Shown here piece after piece: positions 25,782-34,910 of a DNA stretch of 64,000 bases. The DNA comes from Brevibacillus panacihumi (lineage in GTDB: Bacteria; Bacillota; Bacilli; Brevibacillales; Brevibacillaceae), in assembly GCF_003710985.1 (NCBI RefSeq), contig NZ_RHHT01000008.1, forward strand, positions 60,412 to 124,411, given 5' to 3'. Numbering within the stretch: position 1 is the stretch's first letter; every line of letters begins with the position of its first letter. Below the pieces are notes generated by a model. That model saw only the letters and a program-made list of their open reading frames with translations. It ran no database searches and had not been told where the DNA came from. Position numbers and translations under genes: made by a program.

Positions 25782-28700
25782 ATGGAGAATCGAATAGGGC
25801 AACGTGAAGCCCTGACAAGATGGATCGTGGCGCTCATCCTGGTCTGCCTGCTTTGGTCGGGGATGGCGGCTGTCACGCATGCCGAGACAGCGCGTGTCGC
25901 CAAGGTGGAGCAGGTGACAGGCACAGTGATGATCAAGAAATCAGGAGGAACGAAGGAGTATAAAGCCTTTAAAAGCATGAGTTTGAACAAAGGAGACCAG
26001 ATCTCGACTGGGGCCAAATCAAGCGTCGTGCTCTCGATCGTCGATCATCAGGACGAGATTACTGTGGGCGAGAATACAGTGATTACACTCGCGGAATTGC
26101 AGGAGACCATCGAGGGCAAGCAGACGAATGTCCAGGTCTCCTCCGGCTCCACCTTTGTGAAAGTGAAATCCTTGACCAATCAGGCGGATGAATTTTCGGT
26201 GAAGACGCCTACCGCCATCATGGGAGTACGTGGCACGCAATTCTACGTGAATGTTGACCCGATTACCGGACGAAGCGGTGTTTTTGTGGCATCTGGCATC
26301 GTGCAGGCAGAAAATACGGCTGAACAACTCCCCACCGTTGTGTACCCGATGATGCAAGGGGCCTTTTACGGACGTGATGCTGCGCTTCCGTCTGAGTCAG
26401 GTGTGTCCTTTATTCTGCCGGATGATATCATTCAGGATTTGGCGCCCGAGGTAATAAAAGCGTTGATCCGGAATAAGCAAGTGATGGACCAGGAGCATGA
26501 TCAATGGATCGAACAGGTTCGCCAAAGCTTCGAGAGTGGCACAGCAGAAGCGGGCTTCCCGCAGTTGCATCTCGATCAGCAGATGGACCTTGATCAATAC
26601 GAAAAAAATATGCAGTCTTTAGTCAATTCGCTCATCCAGACATCATTGAACCGCAAAATCGTAAGTGACGAAGAAATCGCCAAATTGGTCGAACAAGCCA
26701 ATCAGGAATTGGAGCGCAAAATCCGGCTTGGCGGTGTTATTGACCCGATCGAGTGGAATGAGAAGCAGCAGGGCGAGCGCGATCGTTTGCAAGAAATGGA
26801 AGAGCGACGCAGGTATGTAGCGGAGGAGGCACAGAGAAAACGCGAACAAGAATACAATGACTTGCTGAATCGAATCAAGCAAGAGCATGAGAGATTGGTT
26901 CGGGAAAATGAAGAAGCAGAAAGAAAAGCGCGTGAAAAGCTCGAAGCTCGAACAGGAACTCCTGCAGGCAACACCGTGGCAACGAAACCGTCGGGAGGCT
27001 CGGGAGGATCAGGTGGATCAGGCGGATCAGGCGGTTCGGGCGGGTCTCCGGGTAAAGACAAAGATCCAGAGCAGGACTTGACTGTTGCCCGTGTTGACAA
27101 TCTGGAGGAGCAGGTCGAACTGGCTGCAGCTTACAAACTTCCGATCTATGTCACTGCTGAGATGAGCAATGGCACTTCGAAAAAAGTGTTTGTGGAATGG
27201 GATCAGAAGCAGATAGATACTCGCAAGACAGGTACGCACCGGATCGTAGGGAAGGTAAAGAACTACGACAAAGAGGTTGTTTTGACGCTGCATGTGGTTG
27301 CGCCTTTTGGCAAACCTGTTCATTTAACGAAAGGGCCGATCCAATTCGACAAGGGTTTCGTACTTGATATGGGGGCAAACAGCATTCCCGACAATGCGAC
27401 TGTGCGCATCAATGAGGTGAGTGTGCCCGGCGGTGAATTGACCCCGGCAGGTCTGGTGCTGCAGTTTGCCTTTGAAGGAATCGAAATTACGCGTCCTGTG
27501 ACCCTTTCCTATCCGATTGAATCAGGACAGAAGACGGACGATGTCGGGATCTTTTACAAGAAGCGGGATCAGTCTTGGGAGTATATGAGCACCAATGTAA
27601 GCGGCGGAGTGGCTACGGCAAGCGTCGATCATTTTTCCACTTATGGGGTCTTTCATGCGCCACAGGCTGCTGCGGTAGTGGCATCACCGAGTGGCGGATT
27701 GGTGGATTCCGGTACCTTGGTAACGTTGGAGAGTTCGACACCGGGAGCAGTCATTTACTATAAGCAAAATGGGGACTTCACTCGCTATGAATCAGGTGTG
27801 GCGGCAAGCGGGGGGAGCATCGAAGCCTATGCCGTGGCAGACAATATACGCGACGGAGAAGTAAAAAGCTGGATATTTAACACAGTGTCCGCAAGCGTGG
27901 CAGACAGTCAGCACATCCAACTCTCTTTTACGGGACCGATCCGGAGCGCATCCGGGAACGAGGTGACGCTGGAGGATGGTCAGAGTTATCGGTTTGACAT
28001 CCCATCTATGGATGGATCGCAGCAATTGGCGGTCGCAGACAGCACGCTTTCAGGTGATCGCTCTGTGCTTGTCGCTTTGGCGAGTGATACGTCCAACATG
28101 CTGCGAAATTCCTTTGCAGCGAAGTTTTATGACCCATCCGGAAGCTATGCGGCGCAGACCAATTCGTTCTTGCTGGGGATTGATCCGCCGGAGCCAAAAC
28201 CGGAACCAAAACCGGAGCCCATTGATATTACGATTGAGATGGGATTCGGTGGTGCGGTTTACATTGGATGGGGCGAGGTAAAAGGTGCTGAGAAGTACGA
28301 TGTTTGTATCAATGAATTTCCTTGCATCTCCGTTGATAGTAGCGAAACCTCCTATATGACAGAGGTGCCCAGTGGTGAAGAAAGTAGAGTGACGATTATA
28401 GCGTATGATGCGAGAGGAAAGCAAATCACAAAAGGGAGCGAGAAGTTTGTTTATCAAAGGTTTGAGGTAACTGCTACGCCGTCAGGTTCTTCTGCAGAAA
28501 TCAGTTGGACCATGGTAAGTGGTGCGGAGAACTATATAGTTTGTTTGGCTGGCGAAGGTGTAGAAGAATGTAGTGGTGAATTGGATGCCGATGTCCTGCA
28601 ATATGATGTTCCTGACTTAAGTCCAGGTGTTTATTGGGCGGAGGTCACTGCTTATGGTAGCGATGGTTATATGCTCACAAGAGGAGAAGCGACATTTACC

Positions 28701-29021
28701 ATTGAGGAGGAAGAATTTCCGGAAGAGCCGCTACCATTAGACGAGATCAATGTTTGGGTTGCTGGTACGACAGAAACCACTGTTACCATTCGATGGTCAG
28801 CTCCTTATGAGAATATGGACAGCATGCGATATAGAGTATTCTTAGATAATGATGATGATTCAGAGATTGATTTGGGCTGGTTAACCGCTGATAAGTTGGA
28901 ATACACATTTGAAGAATTGGAAACGGGTCAGGAATACACATTTACCGTTTTCGCTTGGCCGGATGACTTTCCGATCGCCAAGGGAGAGACCATGGGAAAA
29001 CCTGAATTGACTACTTCGTAA
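25782..29021 (+). CDS. Secreted FecR-domain protein with Ig-like and fibronectin-III modules
   Basis: The ATG at 25782 has AAGGTGGGGGAG about ten bases upstream and is preferred to the TTG at 25776. The 1079-residue protein has a signal peptide ending near THA, then a FecR domain (about residues 40-175) with IMGVRGTQFYVNV. A charged helical region (about 330-390) and a linker of repeated Ser-Gly-Gly follow. Next are an Ig-like domain (DLTVARVDNLEEQVE), a ZU5-like region, a chitobiase-type module (TPGAVIYYKQNG), a PKPEPKPEP spacer and three FN3 domains. No membrane or sortase anchor is visible, so it is probably secreted or wall-bound. The 3' end is poorer in G+C than its neighbours (28261-28320 has 25 of 60). 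It may sense the envelope together with the cyclase. Confidence 0.85.
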   Translation: MENRIGQREALTRWIVALILVCLLWSGMAAVTHAETARVAKVEQVTGTVMIKKSGGTKEYKAFKSMSLNKGDQISTGAKSSVVLSIVDHQDEITVGENTVITLAELQETIEGKQTNVQVSSGSTFVKVKSLTNQADEFSVKTPTAIMGVRGTQFYVNVDPITGRSGVFVASGIVQAENTAEQLPTVVYPMMQGAFYGRDAALPSESGVSFILPDDIIQDLAPEVIKALIRNKQVMDQEHDQWIEQVRQSFESGTAEAGFPQLHLDQQMDLDQYEKNMQSLVNSLIQTSLNRKIVSDEEIAKLVEQANQELERKIRLGGVIDPIEWNEKQQGERDRLQEMEERRRYVAEEAQRKREQEYNDLLNRIKQEHERLVRENEEAERKAREKLEARTGTPAGNTVATKPSGGSGGSGGSGGSGGSGGSPGKDKDPEQDLTVARVDNLEEQVELAAAYKLPIYVTAEMSNGTSKKVFVEWDQKQIDTRKTGTHRIVGKVKNYDKEVVLTLHVVAPFGKPVHLTKGPIQFDKGFVLDMGANSIPDNATVRINEVSVPGGELTPAGLVLQFAFEGIEITRPVTLSYPIESGQKTDDVGIFYKKRDQSWEYMSTNVSGGVATASVDHFSTYGVFHAPQAAAVVASPSGGLVDSGTLVTLESSTPGAVIYYKQNGDFTRYESGVAASGGSIEAYAVADNIRDGEVKSWIFNTVSASVADSQHIQLSFTGPIRSASGNEVTLEDGQSYRFDIPSMDGSQQLAVADSTLSGDRSVLVALASDTSNMLRNSFAAKFYDPSGSYAAQTNSFLLGIDPPEPKPEPKPEPIDITIEMGFGGAVYIGWGEVKGAEKYDVCINEFPCISVDSSETSYMTEVPSGEESRVTIIAYDARGKQITKGSEKFVYQRFEVTATPSGSSAEISWTMVSGAENYIVCLAGEGVEECSGELDADVLQYDVPDLSPGVYWAEVTAYGSDGYMLTRGEATFTIEEEEFPEEPLPLDEINVWVAGTTETTVTIRWSAPYENMDSMRYRVFLDNDDDSEIDLGWLTADKLEYTFEELETGQEYTFTVFAWPDDFPIAKGETMGKPELTTS
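26991..27047 (+). repeat. Ser-Gly-Gly coding repeat
   Basis: About six units of a 9-bp repeat encode Ser-Gly-Gly within the FecR-domain gene. They form a flexible linker between the charged helical region and the first Ig-like domain. Codons for Ser (tcg, tca) and Gly alternate, so the DNA copies are imperfect but could vary in number by slippage. Confidence 0.85.
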
Positions 29022-29060
29022 TAGGTAACATCCAAGCGCTAGAAATGAGGTGTAGTTCCA

Positions 29061-30215
29061 TTGCAATTTGTAAATGTAAAGAAATACCTGACGGGACTTA
29101 CTATTATACTCTCAGCGACTGTTGGGGCAAATTCTAGTTATGCAGCCCAGGATATCCAATCAACAGCACAAGCGGAGGCAGCACCAAATCAATTCATAGC
29201 CGGAAGCGGAGCCGTCGGAGAACTCAACGGCCCCGCCTCCTCGGCCTCCTTCCGCCAGCCTGCGGGACTGGCGATTCTCGCGGATGGCAGCGTCCTTGTC
29301 GCGGATTCGGGCAACCATCTGATCCGCAAAATCTCCACTGGTACCGTAAGCACGTACGCAGGCTTTACCGTATACCGCGACGCGAAAGGCTTTCCAGCGG
29401 GACTGCTGCTGGACGGCCCTCTGAACCAATCGATGTTTCATCAGCCTCAAGGCTTGGCTGTTGATCAGAACGGGGCTTTGTACGTAGCGGATGCGGCAAA
29501 CCATGCGATCCGTAAAATTACCCCGCAGGGAGTAGTCACCATCGCCGGTGACGGGGTGCAGGGCGATCGGAATGGCACGGGGAAAGAAGCGCGTTTTCAT
29601 TCGCCGAGTGATGTGGCGGTAGCGGAGGATGGTACGCTCTATGTCGCTGACACCTTGAACCACGCCATTCGCAAAGTTGCTCCCGATGGTAGCGTAACTA
29701 CGCTGAACAGCTTGTCTGAGCGGACGGTAGAGCTGGCGAGCGGGTATCTCGAGAGTGCCGGAGATTTCCGCGACGGCAAGCTGAGTGAGGCAAAATTCAA
29801 TGAACCATCCGGCATCGTACTGGACGCCAAGGGCAATCTCTATGTAAGTGACACGGGTAACCAACGGATTCGCTATCTAGACCTGGAGAACGAGACAGTG
29901 ACGACGGTGGCAGGGGGCGGAGAAGCTTACGCGAAGGACGCGCTTTATGCTGAGGGGTCCTATGCTGACGGGGAAGCGGCGGCAGCGAAATTCCAATTTC
30001 CCAAGGGGCTTGCAGTAACCGCCGACGGGGGACTTTTGATCGCGGACAGCATGAATCACGCCATCCGTTATTTGCATCAAGGGAAAGTGACGACCTTGGG
30101 ATCATCCTTTTCCATGCCGGTAGCTGTCAAGGTGGATGCCCTGGGGAAAATCTGGGTGGCGGATGCTTCCGCACAGACAATCCAGCAAATAACGGTTCCC
30201 CAATCCGCTCAATAG
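29061..30215 (+). CDS. Secreted NHL-repeat beta-propeller protein
   Basis: A TTG start with GAGGTG upstream gives 384 residues with a signal peptide (LTGLTIILSATVGANSSYAA). The mature part is a six-bladed NHL propeller: ADSGNHLIRKI, ADAANHAIRKI, ADTLNHAIRKV, SDTGNQRIRYL, ADSMNHAIRYL and a weaker ADASAQTIQQI. The propeller probably binds a protein, glycan or peptide outside the cell. It follows the FecR-domain gene by 39 bases and ends the cyclase operon. The G+C content jumps back up here (29221-29280 has 42 of 60) relative to the end of the previous gene. Confidence 0.88.
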   Translation: MQFVNVKKYLTGLTIILSATVGANSSYAAQDIQSTAQAEAAPNQFIAGSGAVGELNGPASSASFRQPAGLAILADGSVLVADSGNHLIRKISTGTVSTYAGFTVYRDAKGFPAGLLLDGPLNQSMFHQPQGLAVDQNGALYVADAANHAIRKITPQGVVTIAGDGVQGDRNGTGKEARFHSPSDVAVAEDGTLYVADTLNHAIRKVAPDGSVTTLNSLSERTVELASGYLESAGDFRDGKLSEAKFNEPSGIVLDAKGNLYVSDTGNQRIRYLDLENETVTTVAGGGEAYAKDALYAEGSYADGEAAAAKFQFPKGLAVTADGGLLIADSMNHAIRYLHQGKVTTLGSSFSMPVAVKVDALGKIWVADASAQTIQQITVPQSAQ

Positions 30216-30230
30216 AAAAAGACAATGAAG

Positions 30231-30276
30231 AGAGGAACGATCCAGGCAGTCATGCTTGGGACCGTTCCTCTTTTCT
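30231..30276. terminator. Terminator between NHL and Lrp genes
   Basis: AGAGGAACG (30231-30239) pairs with CGTTCCTCT (30263-30271). The loop holds further pairing (ATCC with GGGAC), and TTTTCTTTT follows on the + strand. The - strand gene converges at 30279, so it probably works for both. Confidence 0.8.
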
Positions 30277-30278
30277 TT

Positions 30279-30728
30279 TCACTGCTCATCCGGGATCGCG
30301 GGAATCAGATCTTTATGGTCAATCGGGCTAGACAGCACAATAAGGGTGGTCGAATCGCCATAAACACCGAGGCGATTGACGGCTTGCTCCAGAGAGCGCA
30401 ACGATTCCGTTACTACCTTTACCAGATGGTTGTACTGACCGCTGATACGATGGCATTCCACCACTTCCGGCGTTTCCTTGCAGAACTGGACGAACTTGTC
30501 GCAATCCTTGCTGTGAAAAAGCAGATAGGCAGTCACATGCAAATTGATTTTTTCCGGGGAAACGACGGCGCGATACTCGGAGATTACGCCCTTTTCCTCC
30601 AGTCTGCGCACTCTTTCCGTCACGGCCGGTTGAGAAAGCCCGACGATTTTGCCCAGCTCTGTCATCGAAAGCCTGCCCTGATTTTGCAAAAGGAGCAGGA
30701 TATGCTGATCGACTTTGTCCACGTTCAC
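30279..30728 (-). CDS. Lrp/AsnC family transcriptional regulator
   Basis: The 149-residue protein has an N-terminal helix-turn-helix (LSMTELGKIVGLSQPAVTERVRRLE) and a C-terminal RAM domain (VTAYLLFHSKDCDKFVQFC). This is the standard Lrp/AsnC plan for amino-acid-responsive regulators. The start is GTG with AAAGGTGG upstream. It is divergent from the Old Yellow Enzyme gene at 30900 across a 170-base AT-rich region. It is a likely regulator of itself and perhaps of that enzyme. The ligand is not evident. Confidence 0.9.
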   Translation of the reverse strand: MNVDKVDQHILLLLQNQGRLSMTELGKIVGLSQPAVTERVRRLEEKGVISEYRAVVSPEKINLHVTAYLLFHSKDCDKFVQFCKETPEVVECHRISGQYNHLVKVVTESLRSLEQAVNRLGVYGDSTTLIVLSSPIDHKDLIPAIPDEQ

Positions 30729-30899
30729 ACACCACCTTTGTTTTCAAGTTTTTATATTTGAAATAGCTTGAAAACCAATTCGCTCGATCCTTTATTCCGT
30801 TGTTATCTTATGTAAAACCTTGTATTCATCTTATAAAATAAGGGTCAATTGAGCAAAGAAAATATTTTTGCAAAAACCAGAAGAAAGGGTGTGTGAACG

Positions 30900-31913
30900 A
30901 TGAGTCTGCTATTTACGCCGATGACGATAAAGGGAATCGAACTGAAAAACAGAATTGTCATGTCTCCGATGGGGACGTTGGCTGCTGAAGAAGACGGCAA
31001 GGTGACCGAGTGGCATATGCTTCATTACGGAGCAAGGGCGATGGGACAGGTGGGTCTGATTATCCTGGAGGCGACCGCCGTATTGGAGGAAGGCAGGGAT
31101 TATCCCAGCAATCTCGGACTGTGGTGCGATGAGCAAATTCCGCAGATGCGCCAGCTGGTGCGGATGCTGCATGAGAACGGCTCAAAAGCAGGAGTCCAGC
31201 TCTGGCATGCAGGACGCAAACGAGTGATGGAGGGGGAACCGCGCTCTTCCTCGGGATTGCCGTACAAGGGCAGAGCTACGAAAGGGTTGACCCAAGAAGA
31301 AGTACGTGAAACGGCAGCGGGGTTTGGGCAAGCGGCGATCCGGGCCGCAACGGCTGGTTTTGATGTGTTGGAAATCCACGCGGCTCACGGCTATCTGATC
31401 AATGACTTTCTCTCCCCGCTTACGAATACCAGGGAGGATCGGTACGGTGGATCAAGAGAGGGGAGGTATCAGTTTTTGCGGGAAATCATCGATGAGGTGC
31501 GGAGTGTCTGGAGCGGGCCATTGTTCGTTCGGGTCTCCGCCAACGAGTACAGCGAGCAGGGAAACAGCATCCAGGACTACGTGCAATTCGCCGCATGGAT
31601 GAAACAGCAGGATGTCGACTTGGTCGTATGCAGCAGCGGAGGACTCTTGCTGGAAAGTCCGAGAGTCTATCCGGGCTACCAAACTCCCTACGCAGAGATG
31701 ATCCGACGTGAAGCTCATATTGCTACGGCAGCAGTAGGATTGATCACACAGGGAATTCAGGCGGAGGAAATCTTGCAAAACGGTCGGGCCGATCTGGTAG
31801 CGATAGGCAGAGAATTGTTGCGGGATCCGTATTGGCCGCGTACGGCTGCAAAGCAATTGGGTGTGAGAATACAGGAACCGGCTTCGTATGAGGGCTTCTG
31901 GTTTGGAACGTAA
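30900..31913 (+). CDS. Old Yellow Enzyme family NADPH-dependent flavin oxidoreductase
   Basis: The 337-residue FMN enzyme is of the YqjM/NamA type: LFTPMTIKGIELKNRIVMSPM at the start, GVQLWHAGR, the substrate-binding HAAHGYLINDFLSPLTNTR near residues 160-180 with the His pair, and GLITQGIQAEEIL late. The enzyme reduces activated alkenes using NAD(P)H. The Cys that follows MSPM in YqjM-type enzymes is replaced by Gly (MSPMGTL), so flavin tuning should differ. AAAGGGTG lies upstream of the ATG, and an AT-rich region shared with the divergent Lrp gene holds its promoter. Confidence 0.88.
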   Translation: MSLLFTPMTIKGIELKNRIVMSPMGTLAAEEDGKVTEWHMLHYGARAMGQVGLIILEATAVLEEGRDYPSNLGLWCDEQIPQMRQLVRMLHENGSKAGVQLWHAGRKRVMEGEPRSSSGLPYKGRATKGLTQEEVRETAAGFGQAAIRAATAGFDVLEIHAAHGYLINDFLSPLTNTREDRYGGSREGRYQFLREIIDEVRSVWSGPLFVRVSANEYSEQGNSIQDYVQFAAWMKQQDVDLVVCSSGGLLLESPRVYPGYQTPYAEMIRREAHIATAAVGLITQGIQAEEILQNGRADLVAIGRELLRDPYWPRTAAKQLGVRIQEPASYEGFWFGT

Positions 31914-31979
31914 ACGCGAAGAAAGCCTTCCGCCTAAGCGACGAAAGGCACATTTGCATGTTCGGGACCAAAACGCGAG

Positions 31980-32741
31980 CTAGATGCGATAGCCGAGCTG
32001 CCGGGAAATCTCCTGCGAGGTCTCGCGGATTTTTCTGACCAGTTCATCCTGTACGCGCTCCATCGTGATCCGGTTGCTTGGGCCGGAGATGCTAAAGCTG
32101 GCGATAATCTTTCCTTGAGAATCAAAGATTGGCGCGGCGATGCAGCGGATGCCTTCTTCGTTTTCGATATTGTCCAGAGCGTACCCCTGGTTTTTCACGG
32201 CTGCGACTTCTTCGGCCAGCGCTTCGGCGGATGTGATAGTCTTGGCTGTTCTGGCTACGAAATCAATACCGGAAACCACTTTGCGGTAGGCTTCTGCGCT
32301 CATCCCGGAGAGCAATACTTTTCCAACCCCCGTACAGTACATGGGAGCGCGGCTTCCAATTCGGGAGAACATGCGAATCGTCTGGTTGCTTTCGATTTTG
32401 TCGATATACATCACTTCGCCATTGTCATCGATGCACAAGTGGATGGTCTCATTCACATCGTGGCAGAGCTTCTCCAGAAATGGCTTGGCAATCTGGATGA
32501 CATCTATGCTGTTGAGGATATTTCGCGATAAATAGATGAGCTGAAAGCCCAGCTTGTACTTCTCCGTCTCCTCATCCTTGACGACGTAATTCATGTGTAC
32601 GAGTGTGGCCAAGAGGCGATGCGTCGTGCTTTTGGACAGTCCGACTTGTTCGGATAAACGGGTAATTTGGATGCCTTCTGGATACTCAGACAAGACATTT
32701 AAGAGTGTAAGCGCTCGTTCTAAAGATTGCACATTTGACAT
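31980..32741 (-). CDS. kdgR: IclR family regulator, probably KdgR-like
   Basis: The ATG at 32741 has GAAGGAG upstream and is preferred to an in-frame ATG at 32759. The 253-residue product has an IclR winged helix (ITRLSEQVGLSKSTTHRLLATL, residues about 25-46) and an effector domain (about 75-250) with YCTGVGKVLLSG and IRCIAAPIFDSQG. It is divergent from kduI, the first gene of a uronate degradation operon. It is therefore a good candidate for the KdgR repressor responding to 2-keto-3-deoxygluconate. The symbol rests on context as much as on sequence. Confidence 0.8.
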   Translation of the reverse strand: MSNVQSLERALTLLNVLSEYPEGIQITRLSEQVGLSKSTTHRLLATLVHMNYVVKDEETEKYKLGFQLIYLSRNILNSIDVIQIAKPFLEKLCHDVNETIHLCIDDNGEVMYIDKIESNQTIRMFSRIGSRAPMYCTGVGKVLLSGMSAEAYRKVVSGIDFVARTAKTITSAEALAEEVAAVKNQGYALDNIENEEGIRCIAAPIFDSQGKIIASFSISGPSNRITMERVQDELVRKIRETSQEISRQLGYRI

Positions 32742-32884
32742 GAACGTTCTCCTTCTCAATATTGCTTCAATCCCACATGAATCCCCGATTGATTTTCCAA
32801 AATCACCCTTTTGAAATGCTGTTCCATTTTTATCATAGTGGAATGAAACGGCTTTGTAAACCGAGGAAACCCGTGCAGATCAAT

Positions 32885-32901
32885 GATTTATCTGATAAAT
32901 C
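32885..32901. promoter_or_regulatory. Palindrome GATTTAT-N3-ATAAATC
   Basis: A perfect 7-3-7 inverted repeat sits in the divergent region between the IclR gene and kduI. Its place, 48 bases before the likely -35 element of the kdu promoter, suits a regulator site. It may belong to the IclR promoter. It does not look like the IclR-type site further downstream. Confidence 0.4.
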
Positions 32902-32932
32902 GAGCAAGTGCAAAGAATTTGGGAATGATGTA

Positions 32933-32983
32933 TTGAAATGTTCTGGCAGTTCGTTGTAATATATTTGTGGAACGTTGTTCTAC
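32933..32983 (+). promoter_or_regulatory. kdu operon promoter with IclR-type operator
   Basis: TTGAAA (32933-32938) and TAATAT (32957-32962) are 18 bases apart and form a good sigma-A promoter. Right after it lies GTGGAACGTTGTTCTAC (32967-32983), an inverted repeat with GAAC-N3-GTTC at its core. That layout resembles sites of IclR/KdgR repressors. Its position over the transcription start would block initiation. Confidence 0.55.
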
Positions 32984-33075
32984 AATACGGAACTAAATAT
33001 CATCCTTGCCAACCATCCTTGCTCACATGTGAACCCCACAGATTGATTTTCACCACAAAGAGGAGTTGATACCGA

Positions 33076-33906
33076 GTGAAAATTCTTTATGCTCACCATC
33101 CAGAGGACGTCAAAACGTATACAACCGAGAAGCTCCGTGAGGAATTTTTAATGGAAACTGTATTCAGATCTGACGAGATCACGTTAACGTACAGTCACGT
33201 GGACCGGATCATATACGGCGGCGCCATGCCAGTAGAGAAAGCGCTGTCATTGGATGCCGGAAAAGAGCTGGCAGCCAAATATTTTCTCGAGCGCCGGGAG
33301 TTGGGCGTCATCAATGTCGGCGGCGACGGCACGATCACTTGCGATGGAGAAGTGCATGATATTCGCGCGAAAGAGGGCATCTACATCGGTCGAGGGACCA
33401 AAGAGGTAGTGTTTGCATCCAATGACCCTTCCCAGCCAGCGAGGTTTTACCTCAATTCATGTCCGGCCCATACTAGCTATCCGACCGTGAAGATCGATCG
33501 GCAAAAGGCTCTGGCTCGTCCGCTGGGGGACAATGCCACAATGAACAAACGGACGATCTATCAATACATTCATCCTGATGTCCTGCAGTCTTGCCAATTG
33601 AGCATGGGCATGACAGTCCTGGAGGAAGGCAGCGGGTGGAATACCATGCCATGCCACACTCACGAGCGCCGGATGGAAGTATATTTTTACTTCGATATGG
33701 CGGAGGACACGCGCGTCTTCCACATGATGGGCAAGCCCGATGAAACCCGCCACATCGTGATCAGCAATGAACAGGCGGTCCTGTCGCCAAGCTGGTCGAT
33801 CCATGCCGGGATCGGGACGCGCAACTATACCTTCATCTGGGGCATGTGCGGGGAAAATCAAGACTTCGACGATATGGACCACGTAGCGATGAAGGATTTG
33901 CGATAG
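33076..33906 (+). CDS. kduI: 5-keto-4-deoxyuronate isomerase
   Basis: KduI converts 5-keto-4-deoxyuronate (DKI), made from unsaturated uronates, to 2,5-diketo-3-deoxygluconate. The 276-residue length fits the family. Zinc ligands are visible in [17 protein letters not shown] (two His and a Glu, residues about 192-208) and in [19 protein letters not shown]. The start is GTG with AAAGAGGAG ten bases upstream. It is the first gene of a nine-gene catabolic operon and is placed downstream of the IclR-type operator. Confidence 0.95.
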   Translation: MKILYAHHPEDVKTYTTEKLREEFLMETVFRSDEITLTYSHVDRIIYGGAMPVEKALSLDAGKELAAKYFLERRELGVINVGGDGTITCDGEVHDIRAKEGIYIGRGTKEVVFASNDPSQPARFYLNSCPAHTSYPTVKIDRQKALARPLGDNATMNKRTIYQYIHPDVLQSCQLSMGMTVLEEGSGWNTMPCHTHERRMEVYFYFDMAEDTRVFHMMGKPDETRHIVISNEQAVLSPSWSIHAGIGTRNYTFIWGMCGENQDFDDMDHVAMKDLR

Positions 33907-33921
33907 GTGGGTGAGACAAAC

Positions 33922-34887
33922 ATGTCTGTTCAACAGGTAATGATTACGGACTGCGATCATGAGGATATTGAAATTGAGCGCCGTGTTCTGAACGAGGCGA
34001 CTGTCCCTTTTGTCCTCAAGCAATGCAGAACGGAGGATGATGTCATCCGGGAAGGGCAAGGCGCTGCCGTTTTTCTGAATCAGTATGCGCCGATCACCGA
34101 CCGGGTCATGAGAAGTCTGCCGGAGCTAAAGCTGGTTGTACGCTACGGGGTAGGAGTCAACAACGTCGATTTGGAGGCAGCCACTCGCCACGGCGTTCAG
34201 ATATGCAACGTGCCGGACTATGGAACAAATGAGGTAGCCGACCATGCTTTGGCTCTGATGCTGGCTTTGACTCGCAAAATCCCGCTCATGACGGAGCAGG
34301 TACGTCAGGGCATCTGGAACTACCAGACGAGCATCCCGATCTTTCGCCACAGCGAGCAGACCGTTGGCGTGATCGGCGTCGGTCGCATTGGAACCGCGTT
34401 TGCCAACAAGGTACACGCGCTCGGCTGCAAAGTGATCGGCTATGATCCCCGGATCAGCGAAAAGCCGAATCGCAGCATCCCCACGCACATAGAACTGGTC
34501 GAGCTGGACGAACTATTGGCGGTATCAGATGTAGTCTCGATCCACTGTCCGCTCGACCATGCCCGCAATCTGATCGATGAGGCGGAGTTGCGTAAAATGA
34601 AGCCCACCTCGTACTTGATCAACGTATCGCGAGGGGGCATCATCAACGAAACAGCTCTGGACAAGGCGCTTTCTGAAAAATGGATTGCCGGGGCCGGCGT
34701 GGATGTGGCTGAGGCAGAACCTCTGCCAGCCGCTTCTCCCTTGCTTCGCCATTACAACTTCCTTTGCACTCCGCATATGGCCTGGTATTCCGAGCAGGCT
34801 GCGCAGGAGCTGAAACGAAAGGTGGCCGAGGAAGCGGTTCGCTTTTTGCGCGGGGAAGCTGTCCACTATCCTGTGAATCACTTATAA
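33922..34887 (+). CDS. D-isomer-specific 2-hydroxyacid dehydrogenase (C-terminal-binding-protein-like)
   Basis: The ATG at 33922 is preferred over the GTG at 33907, since homologues begin near VMITDCDHED. The 321-residue protein has the NAD-binding GVIGVGRIGTAFANKVHALG, the catalytic arginine in INVSRGGIINE, and the catalytic histidine in CTPHMAWYSEQA. This is the D-2-hydroxyacid dehydrogenase plan of the C-terminal-binding-protein-like group. In this operon it may reduce or oxidise a sugar-acid intermediate, for instance a 2-keto acid formed in uronate breakdown. The substrate is not known. Confidence 0.88.
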   Translation: MSVQQVMITDCDHEDIEIERRVLNEATVPFVLKQCRTEDDVIREGQGAAVFLNQYAPITDRVMRSLPELKLVVRYGVGVNNVDLEAATRHGVQICNVPDYGTNEVADHALALMLALTRKIPLMTEQVRQGIWNYQTSIPIFRHSEQTVGVIGVGRIGTAFANKVHALGCKVIGYDPRISEKPNRSIPTHIELVELDELLAVSDVVSIHCPLDHARNLIDEAELRKMKPTSYLINVSRGGIINETALDKALSEKWIAGAGVDVAEAEPLPAASPLLRHYNFLCTPHMAWYSEQAAQELKRKVAEEAVRFLRGEAVHYPVNHL

Positions 34888-34910
34888 AAATAGATAAGGG
34901 GTCATGAAAA

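Noticed and set aside
29160..29864. 234-codon open frame on the - strand inside the NHL gene
   Set aside because: It is a shadow of the repeated NHL codons and has no ribosome site or recognisable domain.
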